Source of the DNA: an uncultured Geobacteraceae bacterium
Lineage (GTDB): Bacteria > Desulfobacterota > Desulfuromonadia > Geobacterales > Pseudopelobacteraceae
Direction of reading: 5' to 3'
DNA: 64,000 nucleotides
Assembly (NCBI GenBank): GCA_903875605.1
Contig: CAIQWT010000097.1
Location: 62,001-126,000, forward strand
Each line of letters opens with the position of its first letter. Position 1 is the stretch's first letter. Below are positions 45,949-54,401 of this stretch, piece after piece. Under the pieces are notes generated by a model. That model ran no database searches. It saw nothing but the letters and a program-made list of their open reading frames with translations, and was not told the DNA's origin. Position numbers and translations under genes: made by a program.

Positions 45949-46668
45949 GCTGGTCAGCGCATTTGTCAAATTTTCTGCGGCGATGCGGGAACTGCGGGAA
46001 AGGCGCATCAACTGCGGAATTATGTATGGCTTTCGTAAAACAGTCAGTAGTACTTTATGTAGACGGATACGGCGCATATCCCGATCGCATAATTCATCTA
46101 ATGAAAAGCTTAGTTCCTCCAGAGAACTATCACTTACTGTGCGGATGGCAAGTAGCGGGATGTTGTGTTCTGCAGCGACTTTACCAATGGAGCCACTCTC
46201 CATTTCCACTACAGGAAAATGGTAGCGGTTCGGCAGTACTCCTGCCAGCTCTCTTTTAGACATCAGAACAGCTGTGCTGACAAACGTCCCTCCATAAGTC
46301 CGCTTCCCGATATCAGCCTGACGCACAACAAATGTGCGACCCGAAACGGAGAGTGGAAAGAATATCTCCTCAAAGCCGTTTATATCGGCAACAATAATTT
46401 TACTGGCAACAACAACATCCCCGACCTGTAGCTCCGGAGCGATCCCCCCGCAGAATCCTGCTGAAACAATAAGATCCGGAGGAACCGCATCGAGAAGCAG
46501 TGCCTCTGTAGCCTTTGCAGCGTTATCAGGCCCCATCCCTGATTCTACAAGCACGAACTCGTGACCGGCAAAAACAAAGTACCCGGTACGAGAGGCCAAA
46601 ACCGTGCCGAAGCAGGCGATAACAGCCCGGTATTCCTCAGGCATGGCGGTAATTACAGCTATTTTCAT
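45931..46668 (-). CDS. MTA/SAH-type nucleosidase family protein
   Basis: About 245 aa of the purine-nucleoside phosphorylase superfamily: AVITAMPEEYRAVIA at the N-terminus, VESGMGPDNAAKATE, GFCGGIAPELQVGDVVVAS, VEMESGSIGKVA and RTVSDSSLEE. It may cleave 5'-methylthioadenosine, S-adenosylhomocysteine, or, given the terpenoid-type neighbour, an adenosyl-hopane-like substrate. GGAG precedes ATG 46668. Convergent with the CruF-like gene with an 18-bp overlap. Confidence 0.8.
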   Translation of the reverse strand: MKIAVITAMPEEYRAVIACFGTVLASRTGYFVFAGHEFVLVESGMGPDNAAKATEALLLDAVPPDLIVSAGFCGGIAPELQVGDVVVASKIIVADINGFEEIFFPLSVSGRTFVVRQADIGKRTYGGTFVSTAVLMSKRELAGVLPNRYHFPVVEMESGSIGKVAAEHNIPLLAIRTVSDSSLEELSFSLDELCDRDMRRIRLHKVLLTVLRKPYIIPQLMRLSRSSRIAAENLTNALTSLFPTL

Positions 46669-46734
46669 TTGCGAGCTCCGTTCTCTCTGAATGTACAATT
46701 TGCATGACTGTTTTCAAAGCATATTATGAAATGC

Positions 46735-46763
46735 TGGACAAAAATAAAATCTTAGACTATATT
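46735..46763 (+). promoter_or_regulatory. Promoter of tRNA-Ser
   Basis: TGGACA (46735-46740) and TATATT (46758-46763) are 17 bp apart, and the tRNA starts 15 bp later. A good sigma-70 match directly before the tRNA. Confidence 0.7.
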
Positions 46764-46778
46764 CCGCTTTCATTTTGT

Positions 46779-46869
46779 GGAGAGATGTCCGAGCGGTTGA
46801 AGGAGCACGCCTGGAAAGCGTGTGTACGTTAATAGCGTACCCAGGGTTCGAATCCCTGTCTCTCCGCCA
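46779..46869 (+). tRNA. tRNA-Ser (GGA)
   Basis: A 91-nt cloverleaf with encoded CCA and the long variable arm of serine tRNAs. The acceptor stem pairs GGAGAGA with TCTCTCC. The anticodon arm CACGC-CTGGAAA-GCGTG gives anticodon GGA. The T arm holds GGTTCGAATCC. An integrase gene begins 177 bp after it, so the 3' end is a likely integration target. Confidence 0.96.
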
Positions 46870-46900
46870 CTAAATAATCCGGCAACGTCCGGCAAAGACC

Positions 46901-46934
46901 AAAAGCCCCTGATAAATCAAGGGCTTTTTCTTTT
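46901..46934 (+). terminator. Terminator after tRNA-Ser
   Basis: AAAAGCCC pairs with GGGCTTTT across a short loop, followed by CTTTTTC. It resembles another terminator near the right end of the element (51576-51605). Confidence 0.7.
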
Positions 46935-46979
46935 TCATTGTCCGGCCAAATCGTTTTTGATATACTGAAATCCGGTTAC

Positions 46980-47030
46980 TTTGGGTATACATATTGGCTC
47001 AGATATACCCAAACCAAAAACAGTATACCC
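46980..47030. repeat. Three TTTGGGTATAC-type repeats before the integrase
   Basis: TTTGGGTATAC at 46980 is followed by inverted copies ATATACCCAAA near 47003 and GTATACCCAAAA near 47023. Related sites (GGGTATAT, GGTATACT) recur at 51475-51495 near the other end. They may be integrase arm sites or repressor operators. Confidence 0.5.
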
Positions 47031-47046
47031 AAAAGGAGAACCCGGC

Positions 47047-48297
47047 ATGCCTAAAAGAATTTTGCCCTTATCTGATAAGCAAGTCATCAATGCAAAGGCC
47101 ACTGTGTTTGATGGAGGCGGGCTTTACCTACTTGTCACCCCTAAAGGCAGCAAGCTATGGCGCTTCAAGTATCGTTATGCAGGAAAAGGAAAACTTTTAG
47201 CTTTTGGCAGTTACCCTGAAGTATCCCTTGCCGATGCAAGACAACGCCGCGAAGATGCCCGCAAACTCCTTGCCAAAGACAAAAGCATTGACCCTGGAGA
47301 AGTGAGAAAGGCTGAAAAAGCCTCTCTTGTTGCCAATACTGAAAATGCCTTTGAAGTCGTCGCCCGTGAATGGCACAATAAATTTTCTCCTACTTGGTCT
47401 GAATCACATGCTTATTGGGTATTGCGGCGGCTAGAGCAATATGTATTCCCCGCCATAGGTTCAAGACCGATTGCTGACTTGAGAGGACAGGACGTTCTGA
47501 AGGTACTACTCCGGATTGAAGAAGTCGCACCTGAAACAGCTCACCGGGTTAAATTTGTTATTGGTCAAGTATTCAGATATGCAGTTGGCTCTGGAAGGGC
47601 CGAGCGTGACTGGACTGCTGACCTAAAGGGCCAGCTTCAGCCACGGAGTCAGAAACATCATCCAGCTATTACAGACCCTGATGATGTTGCTGGCTTGATA
47701 AGAGCAATCGACGCTTTCAATGGCACTTATACTGTAAAATGCGCTTTGAAACTTTCACCTCTTGTTTTCCTAAGGCCGGGGGAGTTGAGAAAAGCTGAAT
47801 GGTCTGAATTTGACCTTGATGCGGCAGAATGGAATATTCCCATTGAGAGAATGAAATTGAAAAAGAGGATTAAAGAAGAACGAAAAGGCGAAAAACATCT
47901 GGTTCCATTGGCAAAGCAAGCAGTAGCTATACTAACTGAATTACAAGCTCTAACTGGCAGCGGCAAATTTGTTTTTCCTGGTGCTCGTACTACCCAAAAA
48001 CCAATGAGTAACATGGCTATCAACGCCGCCCTTGCCCGTATGGGATACAAAGGGGAAATGACAGCGCATGGCTTTAGAGCCACGGCACGAACAGTACTTG
48101 ATGATGTTGAGGAGCTTAGTTTTTCACCTGACATTATTGAACATCAGCTTGCACATGCCGTAAGAGATGTAAATGGCCGAGCTTATAACAGGACGACCAA
48201 ACTCCCTCAGCGCAGAAAGATGATGCAGCGTTGGGCTGATTACTTGGATGAATTAAAAACTGATGCTAAGGCGACTCCCTTATTAAAAGCTGCATAA
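47047..48297 (+). CDS. int: Tyrosine recombinase / P4-type integrase
   Basis: 416 aa. The N-terminus (LSDKQVINAKATVFDGGGLYLLV) is the DUF4102 arm-binding domain of P4-type integrases, and the C-terminus is a phage integrase catalytic domain with FLRPGELR (first Arg), HGFRATART (His-x-x-Arg) and the nucleophile Tyr in RAYNRTTK. ATG 47047 follows AGGAG by 8 nt. It sits 177 bp after tRNA-Ser, the usual place for integrases targeting tRNA 3' ends. Confidence 0.95.
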   Translation: MPKRILPLSDKQVINAKATVFDGGGLYLLVTPKGSKLWRFKYRYAGKGKLLAFGSYPEVSLADARQRREDARKLLAKDKSIDPGEVRKAEKASLVANTENAFEVVAREWHNKFSPTWSESHAYWVLRRLEQYVFPAIGSRPIADLRGQDVLKVLLRIEEVAPETAHRVKFVIGQVFRYAVGSGRAERDWTADLKGQLQPRSQKHHPAITDPDDVAGLIRAIDAFNGTYTVKCALKLSPLVFLRPGELRKAEWSEFDLDAAEWNIPIERMKLKKRIKEERKGEKHLVPLAKQAVAILTELQALTGSGKFVFPGARTTQKPMSNMAINAALARMGYKGEMTAHGFRATARTVLDDVEELSFSPDIIEHQLAHAVRDVNGRAYNRTTKLPQRRKMMQRWADYLDELKTDAKATPLLKAA

Positions 48298-48517
48298 TTT
48301 GATTTTACGAAACCATTAAACGCAAATATTCATAATATTATCAGTTAGTTGTTGACAATACTACAATAGCTGATAGACTCCAGACTGCTTCAAAAAACAA
48401 TCAAGGCTCAAACCCCACGGATGGAATGAAAGGTACTCTACGGAATACATTTCAACTGGTGGAAGTTTGGGCCTTTTCATTTCCCACCATACAAAATGGT
48501 TGACCCTGGAGGGTAAA

Positions 48518-48685
48518 GTGAAACTATTACGAATCAAGCAGGTTCTGGAAATTATCTCTGTAAGCAAAAGTACGATATGGCAATGGGTGAAAGACGGAAA
48601 ATTCCCTGCACCAATTAAAAGGGGAAGATGCACCTTCTGGAGAGCTGAAGATATCCAGAAATTTATTGATGGTGGCAAACCATAG
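48518..48685 (+). CDS. AlpA-like excisionase/regulator
   Basis: 55 aa, MerR/AlpA-type helix-turn-helix: LLRIKQVLEIISVSKSTIWQ then GKFPAPIKRGRCTFWRAEDI. In related elements such proteins activate integrase or direct excision. GTG 48518 has GGAGG exactly upstream; a longer frame starting at 48467 has no such signal. It lies downstream of int on the same strand. Confidence 0.85.
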   Translation: MKLLRIKQVLEIISVSKSTIWQWVKDGKFPAPIKRGRCTFWRAEDIQKFIDGGKP

Positions 48686-48749
48686 AACATATCGGCGGGT
48701 TTTCTGACTGCATCAAGTAATGTAAAGAAATGTTATGGAGAAATGAATT

Positions 48750-49172
48750 ATGTCCACCATACATTCTAAAAAGGATCAAGCGGCTCTGTTACTGTCAACG
48801 GGTTCATCAAGCATGAATGTTGCTGAACTCGTTGGAGTAACGCCAAAGACCATAAGTTGCTGGAAGTCGGAACTTGAATTCCAAGCGAGAGTAAATGAAT
48901 TCCAGTTCGAGCGGGTAAACGAAGCGAGGGAACTTCTCAGAGAGTCAGCAAAAAGGGCTGTCAAAACAATAGACAGCCTCCTTGATAGCAAGAACGAGGG
49001 AACACGGTTAAAAGCCGCCACAGCCCTCCTGAAGCTGTCAAACATTGATGTTCCGCAAAGACTCTTTAATGGTATCGGATCAACCGACTCTTTAGAGTTA
49101 CTGGAGGAACTAAAAATGCGGGTTGAACAAACCAAGTACATATTCCCAGATAAATACAATTTCCTGAAATAA
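48750..49172 (+). CDS. Phage-type HTH protein (140 aa)
   Basis: Near residues 22-45 the protein has an HTH typical of phage terminase-small-subunit or phBC6A51-like proteins (NVAELVGVTPKTISCWKS), followed by a long helical part with QFERVNEARELLRESAKRA. Without a large terminase or packaging gene, a DNA-binding regulatory or replication role is more likely. Confidence 0.6.
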   Translation: MSTIHSKKDQAALLLSTGSSSMNVAELVGVTPKTISCWKSELEFQARVNEFQFERVNEARELLRESAKRAVKTIDSLLDSKNEGTRLKAATALLKLSNIDVPQRLFNGIGSTDSLELLEELKMRVEQTKYIFPDKYNFLK

Positions 49173-49337
49173 CACACACAACACCCTGTTATCATTAGTT
49201 TTTCAGGCTTTCTTAACCAACTCTTTTATATAAAAACACATCAAGCTAGTGTGTATTCATCCAAAATTTTGAATCAATAAATAGTGTCATTGCACTTAAG
49301 TGCAAATAATGTGATATGAAGAATGGCGGCGGTGGTC

Positions 49338-49538
49338 ATGGCTAAACAGGTAATTAGTTTCAGAGGTAGCATGGCTGATGACATTGCAAAACTGATGTTA
49401 TTGCCAGGAGTAAATCGGCGGGATACCCTGCTCAACTTCATAAAATCAAATTCAGCAGACATCCTATCCTACGTAGAAAGCGACATGCTTGTAATCGGTA
49501 GACAATGCGAACGTGGGAAATTCCCCCCAGATTGGTAA
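49338..49538 (+). CDS. Small unknown protein (66 aa) in the element
   Basis: ATG 49338 follows GGTGG; an earlier ATG at 49323 is possible. The sequence (AKQVISFRGSMADDIAKLML, RRDTLLNFIKSNSADIL) shows no family I recognise. It lies 40 bp before the Rep-like gene on the same strand. Confidence 0.5.
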   Translation: MAKQVISFRGSMADDIAKLMLLPGVNRRDTLLNFIKSNSADILSYVESDMLVIGRQCERGKFPPDW

Positions 49539-49578
49539 ACCCTCCTACTAATAGAGGGTTCATGGAGAGAGTAGATAA

Positions 49579-50601
49579 ATGATTCAGATAAAAAAGGGCG
49601 GACATGCTTGCTATAGTAATGGGTGCTTAGTTCCAGTTTTAGGTATACCGTTTATCGATAAGTTGTATATCACCGTAGAATTCCTACCAGAGCACCATAC
49701 CCAAATAATCAGCAATTTTGCAGAACTCATTGAGAGCGGGTACGGATTAAAATCAAATAAGACCGCATACGGCCATAACCTCAAAATATCGGGTAACTTT
49801 CCTAACTATGATGGAGAGGCCTTACTTCAGTGTTCGCCACATAAATCTAAATATAATTTTTTTCGGCTGGAAATGACACCCGCGCGGATCGACATGGACA
49901 ATCTTAAAACAGTCCTCGATAAAACATTACCCGGAGGTTATGCGGGGGTTCTCAAGAATGGCCGGGTAAATCGCATGGACTTGAGCGTGGAGATAGCAAA
50001 TGTATCAGTGGCGGAGATAATTGCGAGATACCCAAAGATGAGGGTGGAGAGGCATTACGGCATGGGGATCAAGAATCAGACCAAAATCCTTGGTTCTCCT
50101 ACAGGTAAAAAATCATTTACCCTCTACGATAAGAAAAAACAGATGCAGACCTTCAAAGCAAAGCACCCTGGCACTACAACCGCTTTGCCCGTAGGCAAGT
50201 TAACCAGGCTGGAAATGAGCATTAAAAAGACTAACAAGACCTTAGATAATATCCTCGTATTACCGAACCCGTTAAAACATTTAACACTTGTGGCCTACCC
50301 TGGCAGCATGACCTCAAAAAACTATGCCCCATCTTGGTCACTGTTTTTGAGCGTATGTGAGGATCGTGGAGTTAAAGCCGCACTTGATCACTTCAACCCC
50401 ATTGACAAGGGGGTGTATGCCCTAAGATTGAAGCAAGAAGGTAAGAGCGAATGGTGGCAGCCTGAGATTGTTTGGCAGGGATTACAAGAAGCAATAGAGG
50501 AGCTAAAGGTCGTAAAGGGCAACACACCATGTTCTCAGGACATAATAGGCAACGAACCGGGTATAGCTGACTATGGCCTTGATGGTTCAAGCCCTCCCTA
50601 G
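49579..50601 (+). CDS. Rep-like replication initiation protein
   Basis: 340 aa. Pieces match the Rep_trans / phage replication-initiator style: NRMDLSVEI near 131-139, SFTLYDKKKQ near 179-188 and TRLEMSIKK near 209-217. In rolling-circle initiators such motifs surround the DNA-nicking tyrosine. The C-terminal part has SLFLSVCEDRGVKAALDHF. It is the element's only replication gene and suggests autonomous, perhaps rolling-circle, copying after excision. Family call moderate. Confidence 0.65.
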   Translation: MIQIKKGGHACYSNGCLVPVLGIPFIDKLYITVEFLPEHHTQIISNFAELIESGYGLKSNKTAYGHNLKISGNFPNYDGEALLQCSPHKSKYNFFRLEMTPARIDMDNLKTVLDKTLPGGYAGVLKNGRVNRMDLSVEIANVSVAEIIARYPKMRVERHYGMGIKNQTKILGSPTGKKSFTLYDKKKQMQTFKAKHPGTTTALPVGKLTRLEMSIKKTNKTLDNILVLPNPLKHLTLVAYPGSMTSKNYAPSWSLFLSVCEDRGVKAALDHFNPIDKGVYALRLKQEGKSEWWQPEIVWQGLQEAIEELKVVKGNTPCSQDIIGNEPGIADYGLDGSSPP

Positions 50602-50668
50602 AGGCTCTCAGGAGGTCGCGATATGCACTACATCGATAATGAGTCAGCAAATCAACTGACAACGCATT

Positions 50669-50998
50669 TTAGGACTTACCAATTCGCTCCACAATATGTA
50701 TCAAGCTATTCTGTGACACTTCATCTTTGATTTCTCTGAATGACTTCAACAGCGTCATTTCCTTTGCGGATAGGTCGTAAGCCTTGAATTGCGAATCCTC
50801 AAAGAATGAGGAAGTTGGAACTCTAAATATTTCTGCCAGTTGCTGTAATCGATCTAAGTTAACCTTTGTAATACCCCGCTCGTACTTCTGAACCTGCTGA
50901 AAAGTGATTCCAAGAAAAGCAGCAAGACCCTCTTGAGTCAGCCCCGCCTTGATACGATGTTCACGAATTTTCATTCCAATGTCTACACTGTTGAACAT
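50669..50998 (-). CDS. XRE-family repressor-like protein
   Basis: 109 aa. An N-terminal helix-turn-helix (GMKIREHRIKAGLTQEGLAAFLGITFQQVQKYE) is followed by a short linker and a C-terminal tail (SAKEMTLLKSF). ATG 50998 follows AAGGG. It is the only minus-strand gene in the element, an arrangement typical of a lysogeny-like repressor. Confidence 0.8.
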   Translation of the reverse strand: MFNSVDIGMKIREHRIKAGLTQEGLAAFLGITFQQVQKYERGITKVNLDRLQQLAEIFRVPTSSFFEDSQFKAYDLSAKEMTLLKSFREIKDEVSQNSLIHIVERIGKS

Positions 50999-51138
50999 GC
51001 CGTATCCCTTTCTCATGGAGGATACAGACAAGGACAGGTGTTCACCACTGCAAGTAATTAGATTATTTTGTTGTTACTACAGCCGCTAGGGTGTATTTTG
51101 CATCCAAATTATTTTGACTATTGAGGGGCATGGATTAC

Positions 51139-51414
51139 ATGAGTACAATAAATAAAAAAATACTGCGAAGTGAGCCATCAAAAGAAAGGATCACTATTAT
51201 TGATGTTCTAGAAACAATGTCATTCCTGTCTCTGATTGGCGGTATTTTTATGGCTTTTGTCATCGTACCAGAAAAAGGATTGCCTGGTTTTCAGTCCCTT
51301 ACTTGGGCCATTGCTGGAATAATCCTTTGTGTTATCTTTGTTGCCTCTGCTAAAAAAATTGCAGTACTCACAAAGATTGAATTAAATACCCGAAAAGACA
51401 GCACAATTCAATAA
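51139..51414 (+). CDS. Small two-helix membrane protein (91 aa)
   Basis: Two hydrophobic segments (FLSLIGGIFMAFVIVP; LTWAIAGIILCVIFVASA) with short charged ends. ATG 51139 follows AGGGG by 10 nt; ATG 51130 is possible. Position at the element's right end suggests a cargo or immunity role, but nothing supports a specific function. Confidence 0.5.
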   Translation: MSTINKKILRSEPSKERITIIDVLETMSFLSLIGGIFMAFVIVPEKGLPGFQSLTWAIAGIILCVIFVASAKKIAVLTKIELNTRKDSTIQ

Positions 51415-51474
51415 TATGATTTATCGCCCCATCACTGTCTCAGAGAAAATCAAATACATTACACAAAAATTTAT

Positions 51475-51495
51475 GGGTATATCTAATGGTATACT
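51475..51495. repeat. GGGTATA-type sites at right end of the element
   Basis: GGGTATAT (51475) and GGTATACT (51488) match the core of the TTTGGGTATAC repeats before the integrase. They may mark integrase-binding sites near the right end. Confidence 0.4.
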
Positions 51496-51575
51496 AACCA
51501 ACAGCTCTCACAACATAACAAATAAAAACAGTATGTTACAAGCCGATTAGACCGACTACCTCCCATAAAAAACCC

Positions 51576-51605
51576 AAAGTCCCTGAGCAATCAGGGGCTT
51601 TTTTC
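51576..51605 (+). terminator. Rho-independent terminator
   Basis: AAAG-x-CCCTGA pairs with TCAGGG-x-CTTT across GCAA, then T6. It looks like a diverged copy of the tRNA-Ser terminator and may be the tRNA's original terminator displaced by the element. Confidence 0.65.
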
Positions 51606-51782
51606 TATTTATAAGGGCCGTGGTTCTGGCTATTTGCCGGTGAGAAAGATATTTGAGCATGATTTTGTTGCTGACAAGCACGTGTTTAAACTTCCGTAAT
51701 TGTGCTTGCCCAACAACCCATCATTATGGTATTCAGGTCATTCGATTGTGTGGCAGCAGGTTTGTTACTTTTATTGTTTATT

Positions 51783-51916
51783 GTTTGCAGATGGATATGA
51801 TAGCCGGGCCTCGCGCAACGGCACGCCGTGAACTCCGCCAGGTCCGGAAGGAAGCAACGGCAGCGGCTTCTGCTGTGTGCCGCGGGTAAACCCGGCTATC
51901 ATATGCGTCTGCAAAC
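51783..51916 (+). ncRNA. ffs: Signal recognition particle RNA (4.5S type)
   Basis: The conserved core CCGCCAGGTCCGGAAGGAAGCAACGG-like loop is present in a long hairpin whose outer stem pairs GTTTGCAGA and TATGATAGCCGGG with CCCGGCTATCATATG and TCTGCAAAC. Ffh binds this loop for co-translational targeting. A T-rich end follows. Confidence 0.9.
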
Positions 51917-52002
51917 TTCTTTTTCCTGCCGAATTCCCCTGAACTAAATGCCCCTCCCCGTTTTTAATCGGGAGAGTCAGACGACCTGCGAGGTTAATAC
52001 TC

Positions 52003-53703
52003 TTGTCCAACGGTACGCGCTATGATGGCTTGGCAAGGAAATACCGCCCCCAAACTTTCTCTGAACTTGTAGGCCAGGAACATGTAAGCCGAACTTTGCA
52101 AAATGCGATCGATTCGGGACGTGTCGCCCACGCCTTTCTTTTTACCGGTGCCCGGGGTGTCGGAAAGACCAGTACAGCCCGCATCATGGCCAAGACCCTT
52201 AATTGCGAGCGCGGCGTAACTCATGAGCCCTGCAATGTATGCCCATTATGCATTGAAATCACTAAGGGAACCTCTACCGACGTTTTCGAGATTGACGGCG
52301 CTTCCAATAACGGTGTCGACGATGTCCGCGACCTGCGTGACAACATCAAATATCTCCCTTCCCATAGCCGTTACCGGATCATTATCATTGACGAAGTCCA
52401 CATGCTCTCCACCAGCGCCTTCAACGCACTGCTGAAGACCCTGGAGGAACCGCCCGAACACGTCAAGTTCATCTTTGCCACGACTGAACCGCATAAACTT
52501 CCTGTAACAATTCTTTCACGCTGCCAGCGCTTTGATTTCAAACGGGTTACACTGACTAAAATCATAGGACGCCTGCGGGATATTGCCGGACAGGAGAACG
52601 TCACCATCACCGACTCCTCACTGACTCTGATTGCCCGCAAAGGCGACGGCAGTATGCGCGATTCATTAACCGCGTTCGATCAGGTACTTGCTTTCTGCGG
52701 GAACACCGTCAGCGATGACGACGTCGGCACCCTGCTGGGCACAATAGACCGGCGACTGCTGGCGGAAATTTCGGCAGCAATTTTCAGTAGCGATGCACAG
52801 GCTGTGCTTGCCGGAATCAAAAAAGTTGATCTGGTCGGGTATAACATGCGCCAGTTCTGCCAGGAACTGATTGAGCATTTCCGTAATCTGCTCATTATTC
52901 GCTCGGTGAAAAAGCCTGAAGAGATCCTTGATATGACAACAGCAGAGCTGGACGAACTGTGCAAACAGTCACTCCACGTCACGGCATTGGACATCCAACG
53001 CCGTTTGACTCTGTTTATAAAAGCTGATTCTGAAATGGCTTATGCCAGCTTTCCACGACTGATTGTGGAGATGGCACTTTTAAAAGCGGCACTGCTGGCA
53101 CCTCTGGTACCGATACAAGAGCTGATTGAAAAAATAAAGGCGCTGGAAACGGCCGCTGCCCATACACCGTCACTGCCCTGGGAAGCCACCAAGGTATCCT
53201 CCGCACCGCCTCCATCTTATGCTGAGCCGACCGGCGCAGCCCCGGCAAGGTCACCGCACCATCCTACTGAAAACAAGGTCTCCGCTTCGCTACAGGGCCC
53301 AATGTCCGGTCATACTGACTGGGGCCGTTTTGTGACGTTTGCAAATGAAAAGGACCGGCAACTTGGATCGGTACTTGAACATGGCAGTCCACTCAAACAG
53401 GAAGCCGGCCTTATTGAAATAGGCTTCCCAGCCGGCAGTTATTTTTTGACTGCAGCTCAGGATGCCGAATTTATAGCTGAAGTACAGGTTTTAGCTTCAA
53501 CCTTTGCCGGAAAGAATACCGTCATTCGGGTAAAGCCAATCGAGGCAGGGCTGGCCGATGCACCCTTGTCACTGGCTGAAAAAAAAAAGAATGACGCCGA
53601 GCAGCACCTGGAAGGACTGAAACGAGAGGTAGAAAGCCACCCGGTCATCAAAGAAGCAGAGCGGGTGTTTGGTTGCAGCATTACCGATGTAAAAGAATTT
53701 TAG
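52003..53703 (+). CDS. dnaX: DNA polymerase III subunit gamma/tau
   Basis: 566 aa, the clamp-loader ATPase. Hallmarks: LARKYRPQTFSELVGQ, Walker A GARGVGKTSTA, zinc site CERGVTHEPCNVCPLC, IIDEVHMLS and SRCQRF. The C-terminal third is Pro/Ala-rich with a small final domain. TTG 52003 follows GAGGT by 9 nt. Codons 526-529 contain ten consecutive A (53579-53588), where slippage could yield shorter forms. It precedes ybaB and recR, a classical order. Confidence 0.96.
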   Translation: MSNGTRYDGLARKYRPQTFSELVGQEHVSRTLQNAIDSGRVAHAFLFTGARGVGKTSTARIMAKTLNCERGVTHEPCNVCPLCIEITKGTSTDVFEIDGASNNGVDDVRDLRDNIKYLPSHSRYRIIIIDEVHMLSTSAFNALLKTLEEPPEHVKFIFATTEPHKLPVTILSRCQRFDFKRVTLTKIIGRLRDIAGQENVTITDSSLTLIARKGDGSMRDSLTAFDQVLAFCGNTVSDDDVGTLLGTIDRRLLAEISAAIFSSDAQAVLAGIKKVDLVGYNMRQFCQELIEHFRNLLIIRSVKKPEEILDMTTAELDELCKQSLHVTALDIQRRLTLFIKADSEMAYASFPRLIVEMALLKAALLAPLVPIQELIEKIKALETAAAHTPSLPWEATKVSSAPPPSYAEPTGAAPARSPHHPTENKVSASLQGPMSGHTDWGRFVTFANEKDRQLGSVLEHGSPLKQEAGLIEIGFPAGSYFLTAAQDAEFIAEVQVLASTFAGKNTVIRVKPIEAGLADAPLSLAEKKKNDAEQHLEGLKREVESHPVIKEAERVFGCSITDVKEF

Positions 53704-53837
53704 CGCTTCCATCTTTCCAATTCAAAGCAGCAAATGGAATCCATTCAGCAATGTTCGAGGCGGCCAGCAGTGCGCCTTGATCCGGAATTGTAACTAGATC
53801 TAATTTAAGACAGTATTACGAAAAAAAGGGGGATACG

Positions 53838-54152
53838 ATGTCCAAGGGATTAGCAAATATCATGAAGCAGGCACAGATGATTCAGCAGAAGATGGCCAAA
53901 CTACAGGAAGAGGCCAGCTTAAAAACAGCCGAGGCAACTTCGGGTGGTGGAGCGGTAACAATTATGGTAAACGGCAAAAATGAAATTATTTCATTGACAA
54001 TAAAAAAGGAAGCCGTTGACCCTGACGATGTTGAAATGCTGCAAGACCTTGTAATAACTGCAGCTAACGAGGCTTTAAAGAAAGTCCATGCCGAAATGGG
54101 TGATGAGATGTCCAAGATTACCGGTGGCATGAGCATACCAGGTCTTTTTTAG
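53838..54152 (+). CDS. ybaB: YbaB/EbfC nucleoid-associated protein
   Basis: 104 aa: GLANIMKQAQMIQQKMAKLQ, GGGAVTIMVNGKNEIISLTI and EALKKVHAEMGDEM. A dimeric DNA-binding protein of the nucleoid. It lies between dnaX and recR, as in most bacteria. Confidence 0.95.
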   Translation: MSKGLANIMKQAQMIQQKMAKLQEEASLKTAEATSGGGAVTIMVNGKNEIISLTIKKEAVDPDDVEMLQDLVITAANEALKKVHAEMGDEMSKITGGMSIPGLF

Positions 54153-54328
54153 TTATCCCGTACAGTTAGATCTCTTAACCACATTTTAATGTCAAAATTT
54201 ATTTTAGTTTGACTAATTGTTTTAGTTCGGCTAATAGTGACGTTTATAGCTGAGCCATTTTTAACTGAATGGTTTCAGTGTAAAATCCCGTTTTTAATGC
54301 TCTCCCATGCTTTTCGGTCGTTAGTTTG

Positions 54329-54355
54329 CCCGCTCCGAGCGGGAGAGTTCTTTTT
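54329..54355 (+). terminator. Terminator between ybaB and recR
   Basis: CCCGCT pairs with AGCGGG across CCG, followed by a T-rich stretch. It implies recR can be separately transcribed. Confidence 0.65.
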
Positions 54356-54401
54356 AACCACGCTATAACACTAAAAAAATGTTTTATTTGTGCCGGAATT
54401 T

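Larger units (their letters stand above)
46870..51570. mobile_element. Small integrated element beside tRNA-Ser
   Basis: About 4.7 kb between tRNA-Ser and the SRP RNA carry an integrase, AlpA-like regulator, HTH protein, a small unknown protein, a Rep-like initiator, an XRE regulator (minus) and a small membrane protein. No capsid, portal, relaxase or transfer genes are present. The flanking genes are housekeeping. A convincing direct repeat of the tRNA 3' end was not found at the right side, so both boundaries are approximate. Confidence 0.65.

Noticed and set aside
51421-51445. ATCACTGTCTC as the right attachment copy of the tRNA-Ser 3' end
   Set aside because: Only 10 of 11 bases match ATCCCTGTCTC and the flanks diverge; too short to call.
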